Source: Metaphire vulgaris (Eukaryota; Annelida; Clitellata; Crassiclitellata; Megascolecidae). From it: a stretch of 64,000 bases of DNA. Below the pieces are notes generated by a model that was not told the DNA's origin, did no database searches, and worked only from the letters and a program-made list of their open reading frames with translations. The stretch lies in assembly GCA_018105865.1 (NCBI GenBank), contig CM030859.1:3932243-3996242 (forward strand), in the 5' to 3' direction. Shown piece by piece: positions 33,195-63,969 of this stretch; position 1 is the first letter of the stretch; the number at the start of each line of letters is the position of its first letter. Position numbers and translations under genes: made by a program.

Positions 33195-33272
33195 CAGGGT
33201 GGTGCAAAAAAAACCGGACTATATTAAATGCAAACCTAAATGTGATTAGTCCGGTTTTTTTGCACCACCCTG
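33195..33272. mobile_element. 78-bp near-perfect hairpin, mariner-like MITE
   Basis: CAGGGTGGTGCAAAAAAAAC and CGGACTA on the left are matched by TAGTCCGGTTTTTTTGCACC and ACCCTG on the right. The stem is 26 bp with a single extra A, and the loop 25 nt. CAGGGTGGTC-type ends are typical of mariner-like elements. A TA follows the right end; the left flank is AA, so the duplication is unproven. Confidence 0.75.
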
Positions 33273-33532
33273 TATCTCCACAATCCATCAGCTAAGTTAG
33301 TTGCAACATTTCCATATCGTGCATTCATTGGTAAGTAAATGCTCCTGACTTTCATTTAATACTTGGTGCAGAATAAATGCATTTGCTACTAATGTTCGTC
33401 TTTATTGCCTACTAAATTCCAGATAAGTACAAAATACATATAATAATGTTATGTACAAAAAAATACTAAAAAATAGACACACGTGAGGGATTCGTCAATG
33501 TCAGCTGATAAAAATATCCATTTGGTGAATCG

Positions 33533-33567
<35 letters not shown>

Positions 33568-34831
33568 TAAGACAATTTATGTAACGCTGTAACATAGTTA
33601 AAGTACCACGATCAAAAGCGCTTACAGTACTTGCTTGATTAAATTCAGATGATCTGTAGTTCAAAGACTGAAATTTTGACATTGAATAGACTCGAGACCG
33701 GCGAGAAATTTACCCAAGAAAAATTACTGTAAACACGAAACCAAATTCTATTACATCAGCAAAACATGCTGCGATTGGACAGTGAACACAAGTCAAAGAG
33801 TACTCCAGGGTACCTAAAATTAACTGTAGTACTCAAATGAACAGAACACTTTCAAATCTAGTGACATCTATCAGGCAAGATGCACAAGATAGGGAAATTC
33901 ATGTCTGAAGCTGGAAAGCTTACTGGAATACCAGAATACCTTAAACCAAAGTGCTAATTGTCTACATGCAGCTGTTAACAAAAAGATAGTAAATCGAAAA
34001 ACACAGCTAATACATATTCAAATACCAAAACAGCAGATGCAAATGACGTATAATGTAAATAAATGCATTGAATATGGCAATGAACGTAGCCAAAGCCAGT
34101 AAATCATGATTACAATTCAATTTTCAAAAGCATCACTCGCTCAATAAACTGCTCGATATTACCATAATCTGGGTTTAGAGATAATCTCGACACAATTCTT
34201 GTTTTCACACAAACATTGTTAAACTCAACAGGAGAGCAAAAATCAACAGACCACTTCATTTCAAATCACGTAATATTTTGTAAATATCATACCAAACAAA
34301 CTGAATGTCTTTCCTCAAAACGGATACTGCAAACTCCACCTAAATACAGTATACAGTACAATCCCATTACAACGTACTTTAAGGGATGTGCAAAACAGTC
34401 CTTTATATCCATAGTCCGTTATATCCAGAGTCGTTGCACACCCAGAACAATACAGGACACCATATATATGCATACCACGCCCCAGCAGACACATTAGTGG
34501 TATAGATTACTTGCAGTAATCACACTTTACCCAACTTTTGGTCTGTAATTGGATATATGGCCATATAACATATAATTATTCCCAACTTCCAATTCATATT
34601 AGTTCTAATTACAACAATTGTTTACCAAAATCCACTCAACAACACAGATCTTACAACTTCAGAGCCAAACATAAATGAAACAGGGAGAAAAAATCAGGCA
34701 CTGAGAAAACATTCTATATAAAGTTGTTTGCATTCAAATACAAGAATGAAAGAATGCAGCGAAAATTAAAAGACGAATGAAAGTAACGATTAGTAAAATT
34801 ACGTTGCACACTTTTCGCTGTTTTACTTCAC
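33273..34831. other. AT-rich intergenic sequence
   Basis: Contains one ATT repeat and a possible mariner-like half element at 34,357-34,440. No gene is seen. Confidence 0.45.
33531..33567 (+). repeat. ATT microsatellite
   Basis: About twelve TTA units within sequence lying 3' of DOT1L. Confidence 0.95.
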
Positions 34832-35632
34832 AATGGAAATGAACATGGATCTGTTCCAGTAGCATACTCAACACGGCTAAAGGAAACCTATGAAAATTTC
34901 CAACATGTTTTGACCAAGATCAGATGCACAGAGTATAAAATGATGGTATGCGGAGACCTTAAAGTTATCTGTGTGCTGCCTGGTCAGCAGAAAAGGCTAC
35001 ACAAAAATGCCATGCTTTTTGTGCGAGTGGGACAGCATAGCCAGACGTCAACACTGGAAAAAGCAAAACTGGCCACCTCGACTCAATTTGAAGCCTGGAT
35101 CTAAAAAACATCATTCTAAAGAGCTTACTTAACCCATCACTAATCTTACCGCCACCACTGTATGCATTAAATTGAGTCTGTTTAAGTAGTTTGTAAAAGC
35201 CCTAGAAAAAGGAGGGTGCTTCAAATACATTCACAACAAATTTCCAGTAGTATGCCACGAAAAAGTGAAAGAGTATTTCTTGGCCCACAAAATCGGAAGT
35301 TACTGTTTGACAATCAGTTGTGAAAAGGAACAATGGCATCTCTCGAACACAAAGCTTGGGTTTCTTTTAAAGGCGCTGTAGACAACTTCATTGGGAATTA
35401 TGGACACAGAGATTACAGAATGTACGTTGAAACCATGTTACCATGCCCTAGGATGCAACATGAGCCTTAAGTTTCATTTCCTCCATTCCCACCTGTATGA
35501 TTTCCCTCAGAACCTTGGTAATGCCAGTGAGGAACAAGAAGAACAATTCCACCAGGATATCAAGGACATGGAGCATAGATATCAGGGATGCCGGAATGTC
35601 AGGATAATGGCAGACTATTGTTAAAATCTAAG
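34832..35632 (+). pseudogene. Decayed copy of an uncharacterised multicopy animal gene family
   Basis: Reading across frames gives VPVAYSTRLKETYENFQ, CGDLKVICVLPGQQ, YTKMPCFLCEWDS, KAWVSFKGAVDNFIGNYG, YHALGCNMSLKFHFLHSHL and QFHQDIKDMEHRYQG ending MADYC. I recognise the series CGDLK, GYTK.PCFLC.WDSRA, AW.SF..VV.NFLGN, LGCNMS.KIHFLHSHLD.FP.NLG and ERFHQDI..ME.RYQG..N..M.ADYCW from a repeated family of uncharacterised proteins in insects and other invertebrates, possibly carried by a mobile element. The copy has many stops and several frameshifts, for example just after GQQ and after the SFK segment, and starts mid-protein. It lies downstream of DOT1L on the opposite strand. Its function is unknown. 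Confidence 0.7.
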
Positions 35633-36232
35633 ATGAGAATGTGATGTAAGCATAAAAGGAAGAAAACCAGAACGTGCTCTTTTACCTAAAATAATGAGTC
35701 TATCCTCAACAATTCATCAAATTCACTTTTTAAAAATAATTATAGTACCGGTACTTAATTGACAAAATGAGAATTAAATATATAGTTTCAGGGGGTTACA
35801 CGCACAAATTGCTTGGTGTATATGTATGGACTTATTAGTTTTAGCCTATTTCAATAAAAGTTGAATGTTCAATACCATTCTGATTTTAAAAACTTACGTG
35901 ATACAGGAAAATGGTTGTTATATTTGGAATTAGCACATAAAATACTATAAAACCACATAAAATTTCAAGACATCAGACAAAAAATAAAAATTTGCAGCAT
36001 GGTGTATTAATAGTAGTGACCATAACCTGCAACAAGAATGACAATTGTGGACCATGGGACAGGTATAATGCTGCAGCCACAGGTGGACAAAGACACCTCA
36101 CAGGCAGCAATAACATAGCACCAAACTCAGTTTCAAAACACATAAATAAACTTAATAAATGAGCATCAAAACAACAAGAAATCACCTAGTACGGTTTCTC
36201 TAATGTTCAAGAACATTAAACAGCTTCCAGTC

Positions 36233-36238
36233 TTTATT
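36233..36238 (-). promoter_or_regulatory. Candidate DOT1L polyadenylation signal
   Basis: The minus strand reads GCAATAAAGACTGG here, giving a canonical AATAAA about 390 bp after the DOT1L stop codon. It is the first good hexamer I see downstream. A longer 3' untranslated region cannot be excluded. Confidence 0.45.
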
Positions 36239-36309
36239 GCCAACCCAGCGGGTTGAAGTAACAATCCTTCTGCAGTGCAACAATTGCAACCAGTAGACGG
36301 CTACGAATA

Positions 36310-36560
36310 CCACGCGATGCCATCTGGGTGACCCGGCAAATGCGTGCCCGACATTTGTGCGATATTAGTTGATATAATTGGGGTTAGGTTATGGTTAGAG
36401 TTAGATTTTGGGTTATGATTAGGACTGTGGTTACTAAAGCACGGATGACTTTTAATTCATAGCACAATCCATGCTTCGCCGAAATACGTGCCGTCGGCGC
36501 ACAAATGTCGTCGCGCACGTGTCGTCGCGCAAATGTCGGTCACGCAAATGTCAGTGAACC
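36310..36560. repeat. Inverted-repeat element with TTAGGG-like core in the DOT1L 3' region
   Basis: CCGACATTTGTGCG at about 36,349 is mirrored by CGCGCAAATGTCGG at about 36,526. Between them, 36,379-36,430 carries degenerate GGTTAGG and GGTTATG repeats. The right side repeats CGTCGCGCA two or three times. The element starts about 70 bp after the DOT1L stop codon and would be transcribed in the 3' UTR. Confidence 0.5.
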
Positions 36561-36629
36561 GCCATCTGTTTGTCGCTGTAAATGCCATGGAATGCCAGAT
36601 CAATGCCAAAATAGCGAGTACCACATGGG

Positions 36630-55930
<19,301 letters not shown>

Positions 55931-55950
55931 TCAGTATATCATCACAATTG

Positions 55951-55981
<31 letters not shown>

Positions 55982-55986
<5 letters not shown>

Positions 55987-56062
55987 CCCTTAACTGGGTG
56001 CCCCGAGTAACGCTTGTCCATTTTACATTGAGTTACAAATAGCTGCCCAGTTAAGGGGTTAA
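55982..56062 (+). repeat. 80-bp TTAA element, copy 5 (68 bp before exon 1 acceptor)
   Basis: Starts TTAACCCCTTAACTGGG and ends CCCAGTTAAGGGGTTAA, a perfect 17-bp inverted repeat including TTAA. The core has ACATTGAGTTACAAATAGC. It lies 68 bp upstream of the acceptor of window exon 1. Confidence 0.75.
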
Positions 56063-56439
56063 AGTTAAGATTACTGTGGTAACTAATCCATAAAGACTTC
56101 GTGAACACATTACAATGTCAAAACAGAGTCATAACTATTGATATTATTATTATAATTAAATTAATTAAAATATAATAATGATATTATTATTAAATATTGA
56201 TATTATATATATATATATATAATAAGTGATCTTTGTAATTGTCCATTTTGCTCAAATTTACATATACATCAATGAAAAATAATAATATTCGTTTCTAAAT
56301 ATACACACAATTTTTGCACTTTTAATTATAAAAATTGTTAAGCTACAGGAAAAGGTGAAACATGAGTCCATCATGACCACAAACTGTGGAAATGTTATTA
56401 CCAAATAGTTTTCGACTTGTTAATGATCATCTAAATGGA

Positions 56440-56743
56440 TTAGCCTTGATGTATATCCACAAAGATATGGACATATCTATAGACAATGTTATTGACACAT
56501 TCGCTTCCAGCAACAGAAAACTCGATTTTGCACTATGACTTTGTACAACCAGACTAAAATGGCTTTTATGCATTGTCAATTCTGAACAATGTATTTTATA
56601 AATCAAATCTTCAGATTTCTTCTAAAATGCTTACACATAATTCTTTAGACAATTGGTGGGATCTTCCTAAAAATTTATTGCATCCCCCACTGACTTCCTA
56701 GAAATTCATTGCACCCGCCACCAAAAATTCTTGGAACTGCCAT
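56440..56743. mobile_element. Partial hAT-like element, CAGTGGCGGTTCCAAGAAC family, inverted
   Basis: It ends TTCTTGGAACTGCCATTG at 56,743. Its interior reads the reverse of 6,450-6,620, including TATATCCACAAAGATATGG and AACTCGATTTTGCACTAT. The left end is missing. Confidence 0.65.
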
Positions 56744-57164
56744 TGTTGCAGAGTACAGATACATAGTCAAATTATAAGCTGCAATATTATATTATAGCTG
56801 GCACATATTTAGAGATTAATGAATCGGAGATAGTTGCTTTGAATTTGTAAAGGGATCTTCCAGTCATTTGCTTAATGTCGTTTGATAATGCGTTTCAAAT
56901 TTGAGGGCCAAAAATCTAACACATTACTCATATTATGACGTGTTTCTTGTGTTAACGAAGAAGTTGTCTATTGTACTTTGGGTATAATGTGGTTGGATAT
57001 CAGAGCAAAGGTTAAAGTATGTCTGAAAGTGTACAGGAAGAAGCATATTCTGCATTTTAAACATGAAAATGGCTGTCTACACAACCTAAATGTCATGAAC
57101 TTTTAAAAGGTGTAGGCGTCTGAAAAGGGGATCAGCATGTGCTAGGAAGGGGGAGTGGGATATA

Positions 57165-57335
57165 ATCCTAATCTAACCCGAATTGCCTTTTTTGAAGGAG
57201 AAATAGCTTATTAATACTTCTTTCTGAATAGTTTCCCCAGGACAAATTACAATAGGTTAGAGATGGTAATATGAGAGACTGATATAACAGGATCAGATGA
57301 TGAGAAGGAAGTGATGATTTTACTCTAGCTAAAAA

Positions 57336-57340
<5 letters not shown>
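57165..57340 (-). mobile_element. LINE reverse-transcriptase fragment
   Basis: The minus strand reads FLARVKSSLPSHHLILLYQS and LILPSLTYCNLSWG, then INKLFLLQKRQ. This is the LP...L..LY.SLI.P.L.YC...WG block found after the palm domain of CR1-like and Jockey-like LINEs. It is cut on its upstream side by a long TA repeat at 57,341-57,401. Confidence 0.75.

Positions 57341-57401
<61 letters not shown>
57341..57401 (+). repeat. TA microsatellite
   Basis: About 30 TA units that interrupt a LINE fragment. Confidence 0.95.
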
Positions 57402-57404
<3 letters not shown>

Positions 57405-57661
57405 GGCTTTTTGTGACAGTACTCGCTGGTACAGCGTGCGAACCTTTTTCAAGATGTGAAAAAAAAAATTTTCTTGTGACTTTGCAGTTGTGATTTAGCT
57501 AAAACTTTAAATACTTAATAAATGATATGCATCATTATGCTTCCAAAATCGCTTCTATGTTAAATTCTAGCCACAGACCACATAATCGTAATGGAAAAGT
57601 TAGGCAATCCACCGTGAGTACCGGCACCTATTTTTTTACAAAAAAAGCACTGTATACCGGG

Positions 57662-57712
57662 TATATATATATATATATATATACATACACACACACACAC
57701 ACATACACGCAT
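57662..57712 (+). repeat. TA then AC microsatellite
   Basis: A TA run passes into CACACACACACACA, next to the 57,725 repeat. Confidence 0.9.
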
Positions 57713-57724
57713 ATTTTTTTATCC

Positions 57725-57850
57725 CTCTGCACTTAGTTCCCGAGGAACTTACAAAAAGTGTCCGGAGACAGATAAATATATACTTTTCAGCTCTCGTCTT
57801 GATCCGAATCAGAGGCAGAAAAAGTCCCTTGGAAGGCAATCACATTGAAA
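57725..57850 (+). repeat. Dispersed repeat with GTGTCCGGAGACA motif, copy 2
   Basis: Second copy of the repeat at 55,415. Both copies are followed or preceded by TA-rich microsatellites, which may be part of the unit. Confidence 0.55.
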
Positions 57851-58067
57851 CGTTGTAAAGTCACTGAAATACGCTGGAGCAAAAACCTTCTCTACCTTGT
57901 GTCTCCGGAAAGAACGGTAAGACAACGACCCAACTCTTTTATGAAAGTGAGTGCGTCGTGACTGATTGGACCAAGAGTCTCAAAGGTCAATGGCAAGAAG
58001 AAATAGTCGGCCCACAAGTCAGTGTACTTGGCGATTTTTCTGACTGATGCTGCTTCAGCAGCAGTTC

Positions 58068-58068
<1 letters not shown>

Positions 58069-58118
<50 letters not shown>
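58069..58118 (+). repeat. GA microsatellite
   Basis: About 24 GA units. A TA/ATAC/ATGT mixed repeat follows at 58,222-58,325. Confidence 0.95.
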
Positions 58119-58339
58119 GTCAATGGCAGAGGAGTGGCAGCAGCTGTGTCTGCCACTGTAACGTCCCACACCAGGCAGCAGCCGGCTTGCCACGGAATCA
58201 TGGTCATGCCATCTGGTCTCATATATATATACACACATACATACATTTGTATGTATGTATATATTATATATATGTATGTATGCATGCAAATATATACATA
58301 CATACATACAAAATATATATATACCAGTATATTAAAATG

Positions 58340-59660
58340 ATTAGCGTTTTATCCAATTTTAGTTGACCAGTTTAGGCTATTACAAAAAATAGGTTGATTA
58401 GTGATGTTTAATTTATCCAATTTTTTTAGTTGACAATGAAATTTATTCAAAAAAGTCGATCAACAGGAATTTTGAAACTTTTTGAAATTTAAAAACCCAA
58501 TTGATTTCTTTTGTTTTTATCTAGGCAGTGGGTAGCACTTTGATGCCATGCAAACTTACTGCTAAAGCTAGTGTTCTGCTTTGTGTTTTTAGCTGTTGTG
58601 AAACTTTAGATTTTCAAGTCACAAATTTACTTATAAACTCAGTTTTGGATATTCAGTAGATTAAGACTTCAGTACAGTACTGGCCAGTAATAGTACTTTT
58701 AAAATTAAGTCAGTTGTTATTTTGCAACAAGTGCACAAAGGAAATCTGAATCAGCATCATCTCGGGAAATTCTATCCTAGAATGAATGGAACCATTGTTT
58801 TTTGCGGGGTTGGGGGAGGGTTAAACTCCAATAACAACATGGAATTTATTTCTCTGAACATCAGCATGAACCACTTGTTAAATGTCTTCTTATTGGGAAA
58901 ACTGGACTTATAAGGGAGGCGCAGATGGAAAAAGTATGGAAACCACTGCATTACGATTAGGGGTTGAGCGATTTTGTCAGTTTTTTACCGTCGTCACAAA
59001 AAGTCATTTTGCGTTTCATTTGAAAATAGTCATAATTATTCAGTTGAAAGGTGTATAATAATTTTAAGCAGTATAATAAAAATATTTAGATTATGTGACG
59101 TCACATTTTCTGAGACTCTGGCGTCATTTATCGTAAACAAAGGTATGTTCCTGGCAAAAGTTTAAAGAATATAATTTCTTATTACATTTCAATATTTATT
59201 TCTCTTTTCACTTTGACACCATCTGTGGGTTTCTTATTTATCATTAACAAGAAACATAGATGTGGCACCGAGAAAAAGGTTAATTTTGAAATAATACTGC
59301 CTGATATGCCGTATTTTCATTTGATTTTGAATCACTAGTTGCACAGTTACAAAAGTTTTGTTTTAGTACTTTTTAAAATTAATGATTTATTCAAAAACAC
59401 AGAAACTCCAATAACAATAGGGAATCTATTTGGCAATGTGAGTAGGACCTAGCGGTTTCAATTTTAACGATTTTTCGCGTAACAGATGGAATATAATTTC
59501 TTATTTTTATATTACATGTTATTTGATGAATAATAGGGTTTTCGGACTCTGGGCACGTTATTCAAAACCACAGACGATGCTTTTCAACAAACGTTCGCCA
59601 GATGGCCATTTTTATAGTTCCAAAATGTTTGGGCACGTTATAAACCCTGTCATATTCAAA
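58340..59660. repeat. Ruins of Charlie-like and GGGGCCATCC elements
   Basis: Matches to 2,737-3,490 and 22,693-23,477 are scattered here (TTAAAATGATTAGCGTTTTATC, CGTTCGCCAGATGGCCAT at 59,590). A piece of the GGGGCCATCC family lies at 58,970-59,135. The boundaries cannot be read. Confidence 0.45.
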
Positions 59661-60015
59661 AACTGTCTATTCAACCAATGATTGATCAAATAAAAGCTAT
59701 ACATTCTTAATTGTGAGATTAAGTAGATGTGGTTGCACATTTCGAATAAACTAAAAGAACTGGAATTTATTCAGCATATTGTGCAAGTGCCATTTGAACA
59801 CCTTTTTACTTAATTGCGGAAATGTTCTTATATTCAGTTCACTTATGATAAGTTATAATAGCAATTAAATGTTTTATGAACAATATTTCCATTCATAAAA
59901 CCAGTTACAAGTAACGACAGAAATTAATTTTGACTGAAAGTAGTCTCTCTATGGTGACGATGCCAGAAAGTTGAGCCAATTTGCCATCATCTTTGCCAAA
60001 TGACTGACTTTCAAT

Positions 60016-60200
60016 CAGTGTTTATTCTAGGCCTTCTCTGGGGAATTTCCCCCTGAAGTTTTAAAATTCCCCAAAATTTCTTATATGTTGGCTGGGGGAA
60101 TGGAAATTCCCTTCCAAAAAAAAGTGTGGAGACTCAGACCTTGTCCCCTCAGACATTTCAACCCCCCCCCCAAATGTCAAGTTGGCTAGAATAAACACTG
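60016..60200. mobile_element. hAT-like element, CAGTGTTTATTCTAG family, copy 2
   Basis: The ends are CAGTGTTTATTCTAGGCCTT and GGCTAGAATAAACACTG. The flanks CTTTCAAT and CTGTCAAT match at 7 of 8. It shares GTGTGGAGACTCAGACCTTG with the copy at 20,211. Similar CAGTRTTTTATCCAGAC starts occur at 26 and 17,770. Confidence 0.85.
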
Positions 60201-60744
60201 CTGTCAATGGTCACCATAGAAATGACTGTAATTGCTATAGTGGAATCTAATCCTCTTATATTACAAGTGACTTTATACCCTAGCTTGTATTTGGAAAGCC
60301 GACCTCTGTGACCCAGCTTGTATTATAAGGTTTACAGTAATGTGGTCACCATTGAAAATTACTAATGGCAGAAAACTGGTTTCACTTTCAGATTCCATAA
60401 GACTTTGTCTAGTGAATATTAAATTGTATATGAAAGTACATGCCAAACAGCTGCTAACTCAGTTACCTGTTAACTGTTTGACCCATTGAAACTAAACAGT
60501 ACACTCCTAGGCTAACTGGAGAAGTTACCGGAAGATTAACGGAAGATTTGAAAACCGGAACATTGAAATTTTCAGGATAAACGGTTACAAGTGTTAGGCA
60601 CTGGCTCTACCTCTCCCATCCCACCTCCCCTCCCCAATCCCAGGGTCCCTCAGTGTCTATACTTATGTATATGGTAGAATATTTAAGCAGAATTTAGGTA
60701 AGTATACTATTGATAATTATATTCATTTACCACTGATTTATATG

Positions 60745-60785
60745 GTTTTAGGGTTAGGGTTAGGATTAGGGTTATGGCTACTCAT
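60745..60785. repeat. Interstitial telomere-like repeat
   Basis: TTAGGGTTAGGGTTAGGATT then AGGGTTATGG is six near-TTAGGG units. Similar but poorer stretches lie at 11,808-11,836, 14,608-14,632, 36,379-36,430 and 44,605-44,775. Confidence 0.6.
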
Positions 60786-60929
60786 CTGTGTGTCGAACCT
60801 GTACCAATTTATCTGGGACCAAAGGCAAAATTTAATGTTCCGGGAACCGAAGGGTTAGCATCTTCATTTTGAATGCCTGTATGAAAGGCCTAAGGCAAAA
60901 AATGAGAGTTTCTTGGAAAGCAAAGAAGC

Positions 60930-61135
60930 AAATGAATGGGTAATGTATAAAGCAGGGGTTCAAAGAACCCTGCTGGAAACAGAAAAAGAAAGCTAAAATA
61001 CTGAGGACATTTATTGTGCAAACAAAACAGGAATGTCTTCAGAAAGAAATAATACAAGGCACAATTTTGTTGCCAGGATCTCGAAAAAGAGGCAGACCAT
61101 TAAAAAAATTGGGAAGAAGACATAAAAGAATCTTC
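60930..61135 (+). mobile_element. Degraded LINE C-terminus
   Basis: The plus strand reads KILRTFIVQTKQECLQKEI, IQGTILLPGSRKRGRPLKKL and GRRHKR. The QKEIIQGT..G.R.RGRP pattern is typical of the very end of several LINE polymerases. Only a short piece remains. Confidence 0.55.
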
Positions 61136-61841
61136 TTTCGTTATTGTCCATCTTTCTCAGCCGTATGTAGCGACCGGTCACACCAGTGATCTCAGTAATA
61201 GGACTTTGGTGTTCACTCACTGGACAGTCTGACAAACTGACTGACAGACTATGGTGGGTAAAAAAGGTCAAAAAGATGAATTTTTAATCATCTTCTAAAA
61301 TTTGGCAGCAAATTTGTAGTGTGCACATGCTGAGGCAATGAGTTCCAGAGTTTGAGGGCAGCCACTGAGAAAGCATGATGTAATTTTTGTTTTGATGTAA
61401 TACAGCTCTGCAAAATTCTGAACAACTACCAGTATACAGTATGTATTACCAATATCACAGTCAATAGTAGCTGACAACTGTAACCACGATTCGTGAAAAT
61501 TAGACAAGCGTACATGAATTGATTAAACACATTCCATCACAGAAGAAGTATATATAATCAAATGCAATAAATATTACATCTCATGAATTCTCACAAACCA
61601 AGTGATTTTTGATAGTCTCTGTCATAGCATACCATAACTTACTTTTTAGCTGCCTCCCTCATAGCATGACAATTCAACATGAAGTCTATTGTCCAGCCTT
61701 AAATTAAACAGCGAGATCATTCTACAGAAACATTCACATTCGATAACCATTGACTTGGCTCCCATTGATGTCTGGAGCCATTTCACAGTCTGTCCTATTC
61801 AAAGCTCAACTTGCATGCTGCTCTTACACAAATCACATATA

Positions 61842-62019
61842 CAGTGGATCCCACTTAATTGCATACCACTTAATTGCATAACCCACATAATAACATAAAA
61901 ACCCGAACCAGTGTTTTGTGTGTACAATTAATTATCAGATGTCCCAGCTATTCGCATAGCCCAGTTAATCGCATAAGCAAGGCTTGCACGGAACCTATGC
62001 AATTAAGCGGGTTTAACTG
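61842..62019. mobile_element. Tc1/mariner-like short inverted-repeat element
   Basis: The left end CAGTGGATCCCACTTAATTG and right end CAATTAAGCGGGTTTAACTG mirror each other. TA lies immediately outside on both sides (61,840-61,841 and 62,020-62,021). The motif TTAATTGCATA recurs four times inside. Similar CAGTAC..TCCCATTACAACG starts occur at about 34,357. Confidence 0.72.
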
Positions 62020-62284
62020 TATATCACAGCACCATACTTTTTGCTCGGTCTTCCTTTCTTTCCTGTTGCAGCAATCTGTAATACTCAGCACTCAAGCATT
62101 AATCTCTACAATCTTTCATTCAGTATATATGTCCAAAGAGATAGAGCTTCCTCTGTTGTACCTTCTGCATCAGGGTTTCCTCAGCTTTGACAAAATGGAT
62201 ATAATGGACATATAAAAATATGGTGTTTTCTGTCAATCTGTTTGTCTTCTGCTACCCAGGAAGCATGCTGCATGATGATGACAT

Positions 62285-62365
62285 TGTTTAACCTTTGACT
62301 CTTGCATTTTGTCAAGGTTGATATCAATAAAGATATATTGTATTGTATAGTATTGTACAGTAAAT
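62285..62365 (+). repeat. LINE-type 3' end with TATTG repeats
   Basis: TTGCATTTTGTCAAGGTTGA followed by AATAAAGA and several TATTG units closely matches 53,540-53,603 (TTGCATTTTGCCAAGGTAAA, then AATAAAAT and four TATTG units). Two 3' ends of one family with the same pentanucleotide tail. Confidence 0.55.
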
Positions 62366-62460
62366 AGCAATGTTGATTTTGTGGGCATATTGACCATGTA
62401 GTGGCACGGGAAATTTCCAGCCCCCCCCTTAAAAGAAAATAAATTGTATTGGCCCCTAAA

Positions 62461-62473
62461 CACACACACACAC

Positions 62474-62522
<49 letters not shown>
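62461..62522 (+). repeat. AC microsatellite
   Basis: About 30 CA units with one interruption. Confidence 0.95.
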
Positions 62523-62525
<3 letters not shown>

Positions 62526-62796
62526 CTGTCTTAGTAACTTGTCATAATATTGTATATAAGTTTGTGTAATGAAATTTGTCAAAATTGAAACACAACTTAA
62601 AAATACTGGTAATTTTAATCAGCCTGATCAGGAATGTTGCAACTGTGATGGAGATGGGCCCCTGTGTTCAACAATTTCCACAACCTTGAGATCAACAATT
62701 TCTAGGACCGGATTTTGCAACCCACCGGGGGCACAATGCTGGTTGATTGAACGCTTTTAAAAAAATTGTGTGAACTCAAAGAACTAGCATTCACTC

Positions 62797-62955
62797 CAGG
62801 GCGCGATTTGCGGGGAGAAGGGGGAATCTTCCCCCCACTGCCCAACTGCATCCCCCTACTGCTACATCCCCCCACTGCTACAGTTTCCAACAACTACATC
62901 CCCCCAAGCTCGACATATCCTCCCCCCATTGCTCCAGGTCACAAACCGCACCCTG
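62797..62955. mobile_element. hAT-like element, CAGGGYGCGATTTG family, copy 4
   Basis: The ends are CAGGGCGCGATTTGC and ACAAACCGCACCCTG, with exact flanks ATTCACTC at 62,789 and 62,956. It is 159 bp. Confidence 0.9.
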
Positions 62956-62964
62956 ATTCACTCC

Positions 62965-63080
62965 ATGCTGCATGGGATATTAGCAAAATTTATGAAGCCT
63001 GCATAAGCAGCTGCATGATCTATGCTGCTGAATCATGAGCAGTGGCTGTGCAAGTCGAGAGGAAATTACCGTTCACAGAA
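62965..63080 (+). mobile_element. Degraded LINE fragment
   Basis: The plus strand reads AWDISKIYEACISSCMIYA followed by AES and a stop. It resembles the Y.ACVRS.MLYG.ETW motif of LINE polymerases. It starts just after the small hAT element ending at 62,955. Confidence 0.5.
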
Positions 63081-63925
63081 CAGAAATATGTTTACGACGG
63101 CAGAAGACCGAAGGACAGAAAATACCCAAAAACACTGAAACACTGCAGAACAGAAGATATGGCAAATTGAAACACAGCACATGGCTTGGACATCAGTGTC
63201 TGGTACCGTAACTGAAGAAAATACTGTACATGTCATTAAACATCAGAGGAAAGTGCAAATAAGTGTATGGAGAAACATAGATAGAAAATATCAGAAGAAG
63301 GACAGAACTGTGCAGACCTGGGTGATTCATCACAGGGACTGTTTTAACGTACAGTGATACACAAAATGTGCAGTGATGCACAAAATGTGATGATAAAATG
63401 AAAATGTGCAGTGGTAAAATGCAATTTTCTGTGCTTTGTGCAGTGATAAATTTTCCGGACGACCTTCTTTGTCTTGTTTTTTGCGCAGATGTCCACAAAT
63501 TTTCCGAGTTTAATGCAGTGATAAATTTTTCTTAAAACAGCCCCTGATTCATCAGAATCACTCAGCTTTATATTCTGTTACACAGCTTACATTACCGGTA
63601 CATTACATTATCTGTCAGGACTGCTGATCTGAAATCAAACCCTGAACACAAAGATGCCAGGTCAGCCCCATGAGATCCAACCCCAAAATTAAGGCTGGGA
63701 CCTCATAATGCTCTTCACCATCATAATAAAAGAAAACAAGTGACATAATACTAAGCTTTTATTGCTAGTTGGGCTCTTGTGCCCCATTTCAAAAATTCCT
63801 GGGACTGGCACTGAATGAATGGAGTCAATTATGCAGTTTCTTGGCCATTGGGGGGGAGGGCAGGGAATATAAGTCATATTGTGACATGAGAGCCAAGGCC
63901 ACTTGAGGGTAAATAAACTTTATTG

Positions 63926-63929
<4 letters not shown>
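63081..63929. other. No recognised feature
   Basis: Repeated GTGCAGTGATACACAAAATG-type motifs at 63,350-63,460 form a loose tandem array. Otherwise nothing is recognised. Confidence 0.4.

Positions 63930-63966
<37 letters not shown>
63930..63966 (+). repeat. AC microsatellite
   Basis: About eighteen CA units at the end of the window. Confidence 0.95.
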
Positions 63967-63969
<3 letters not shown>

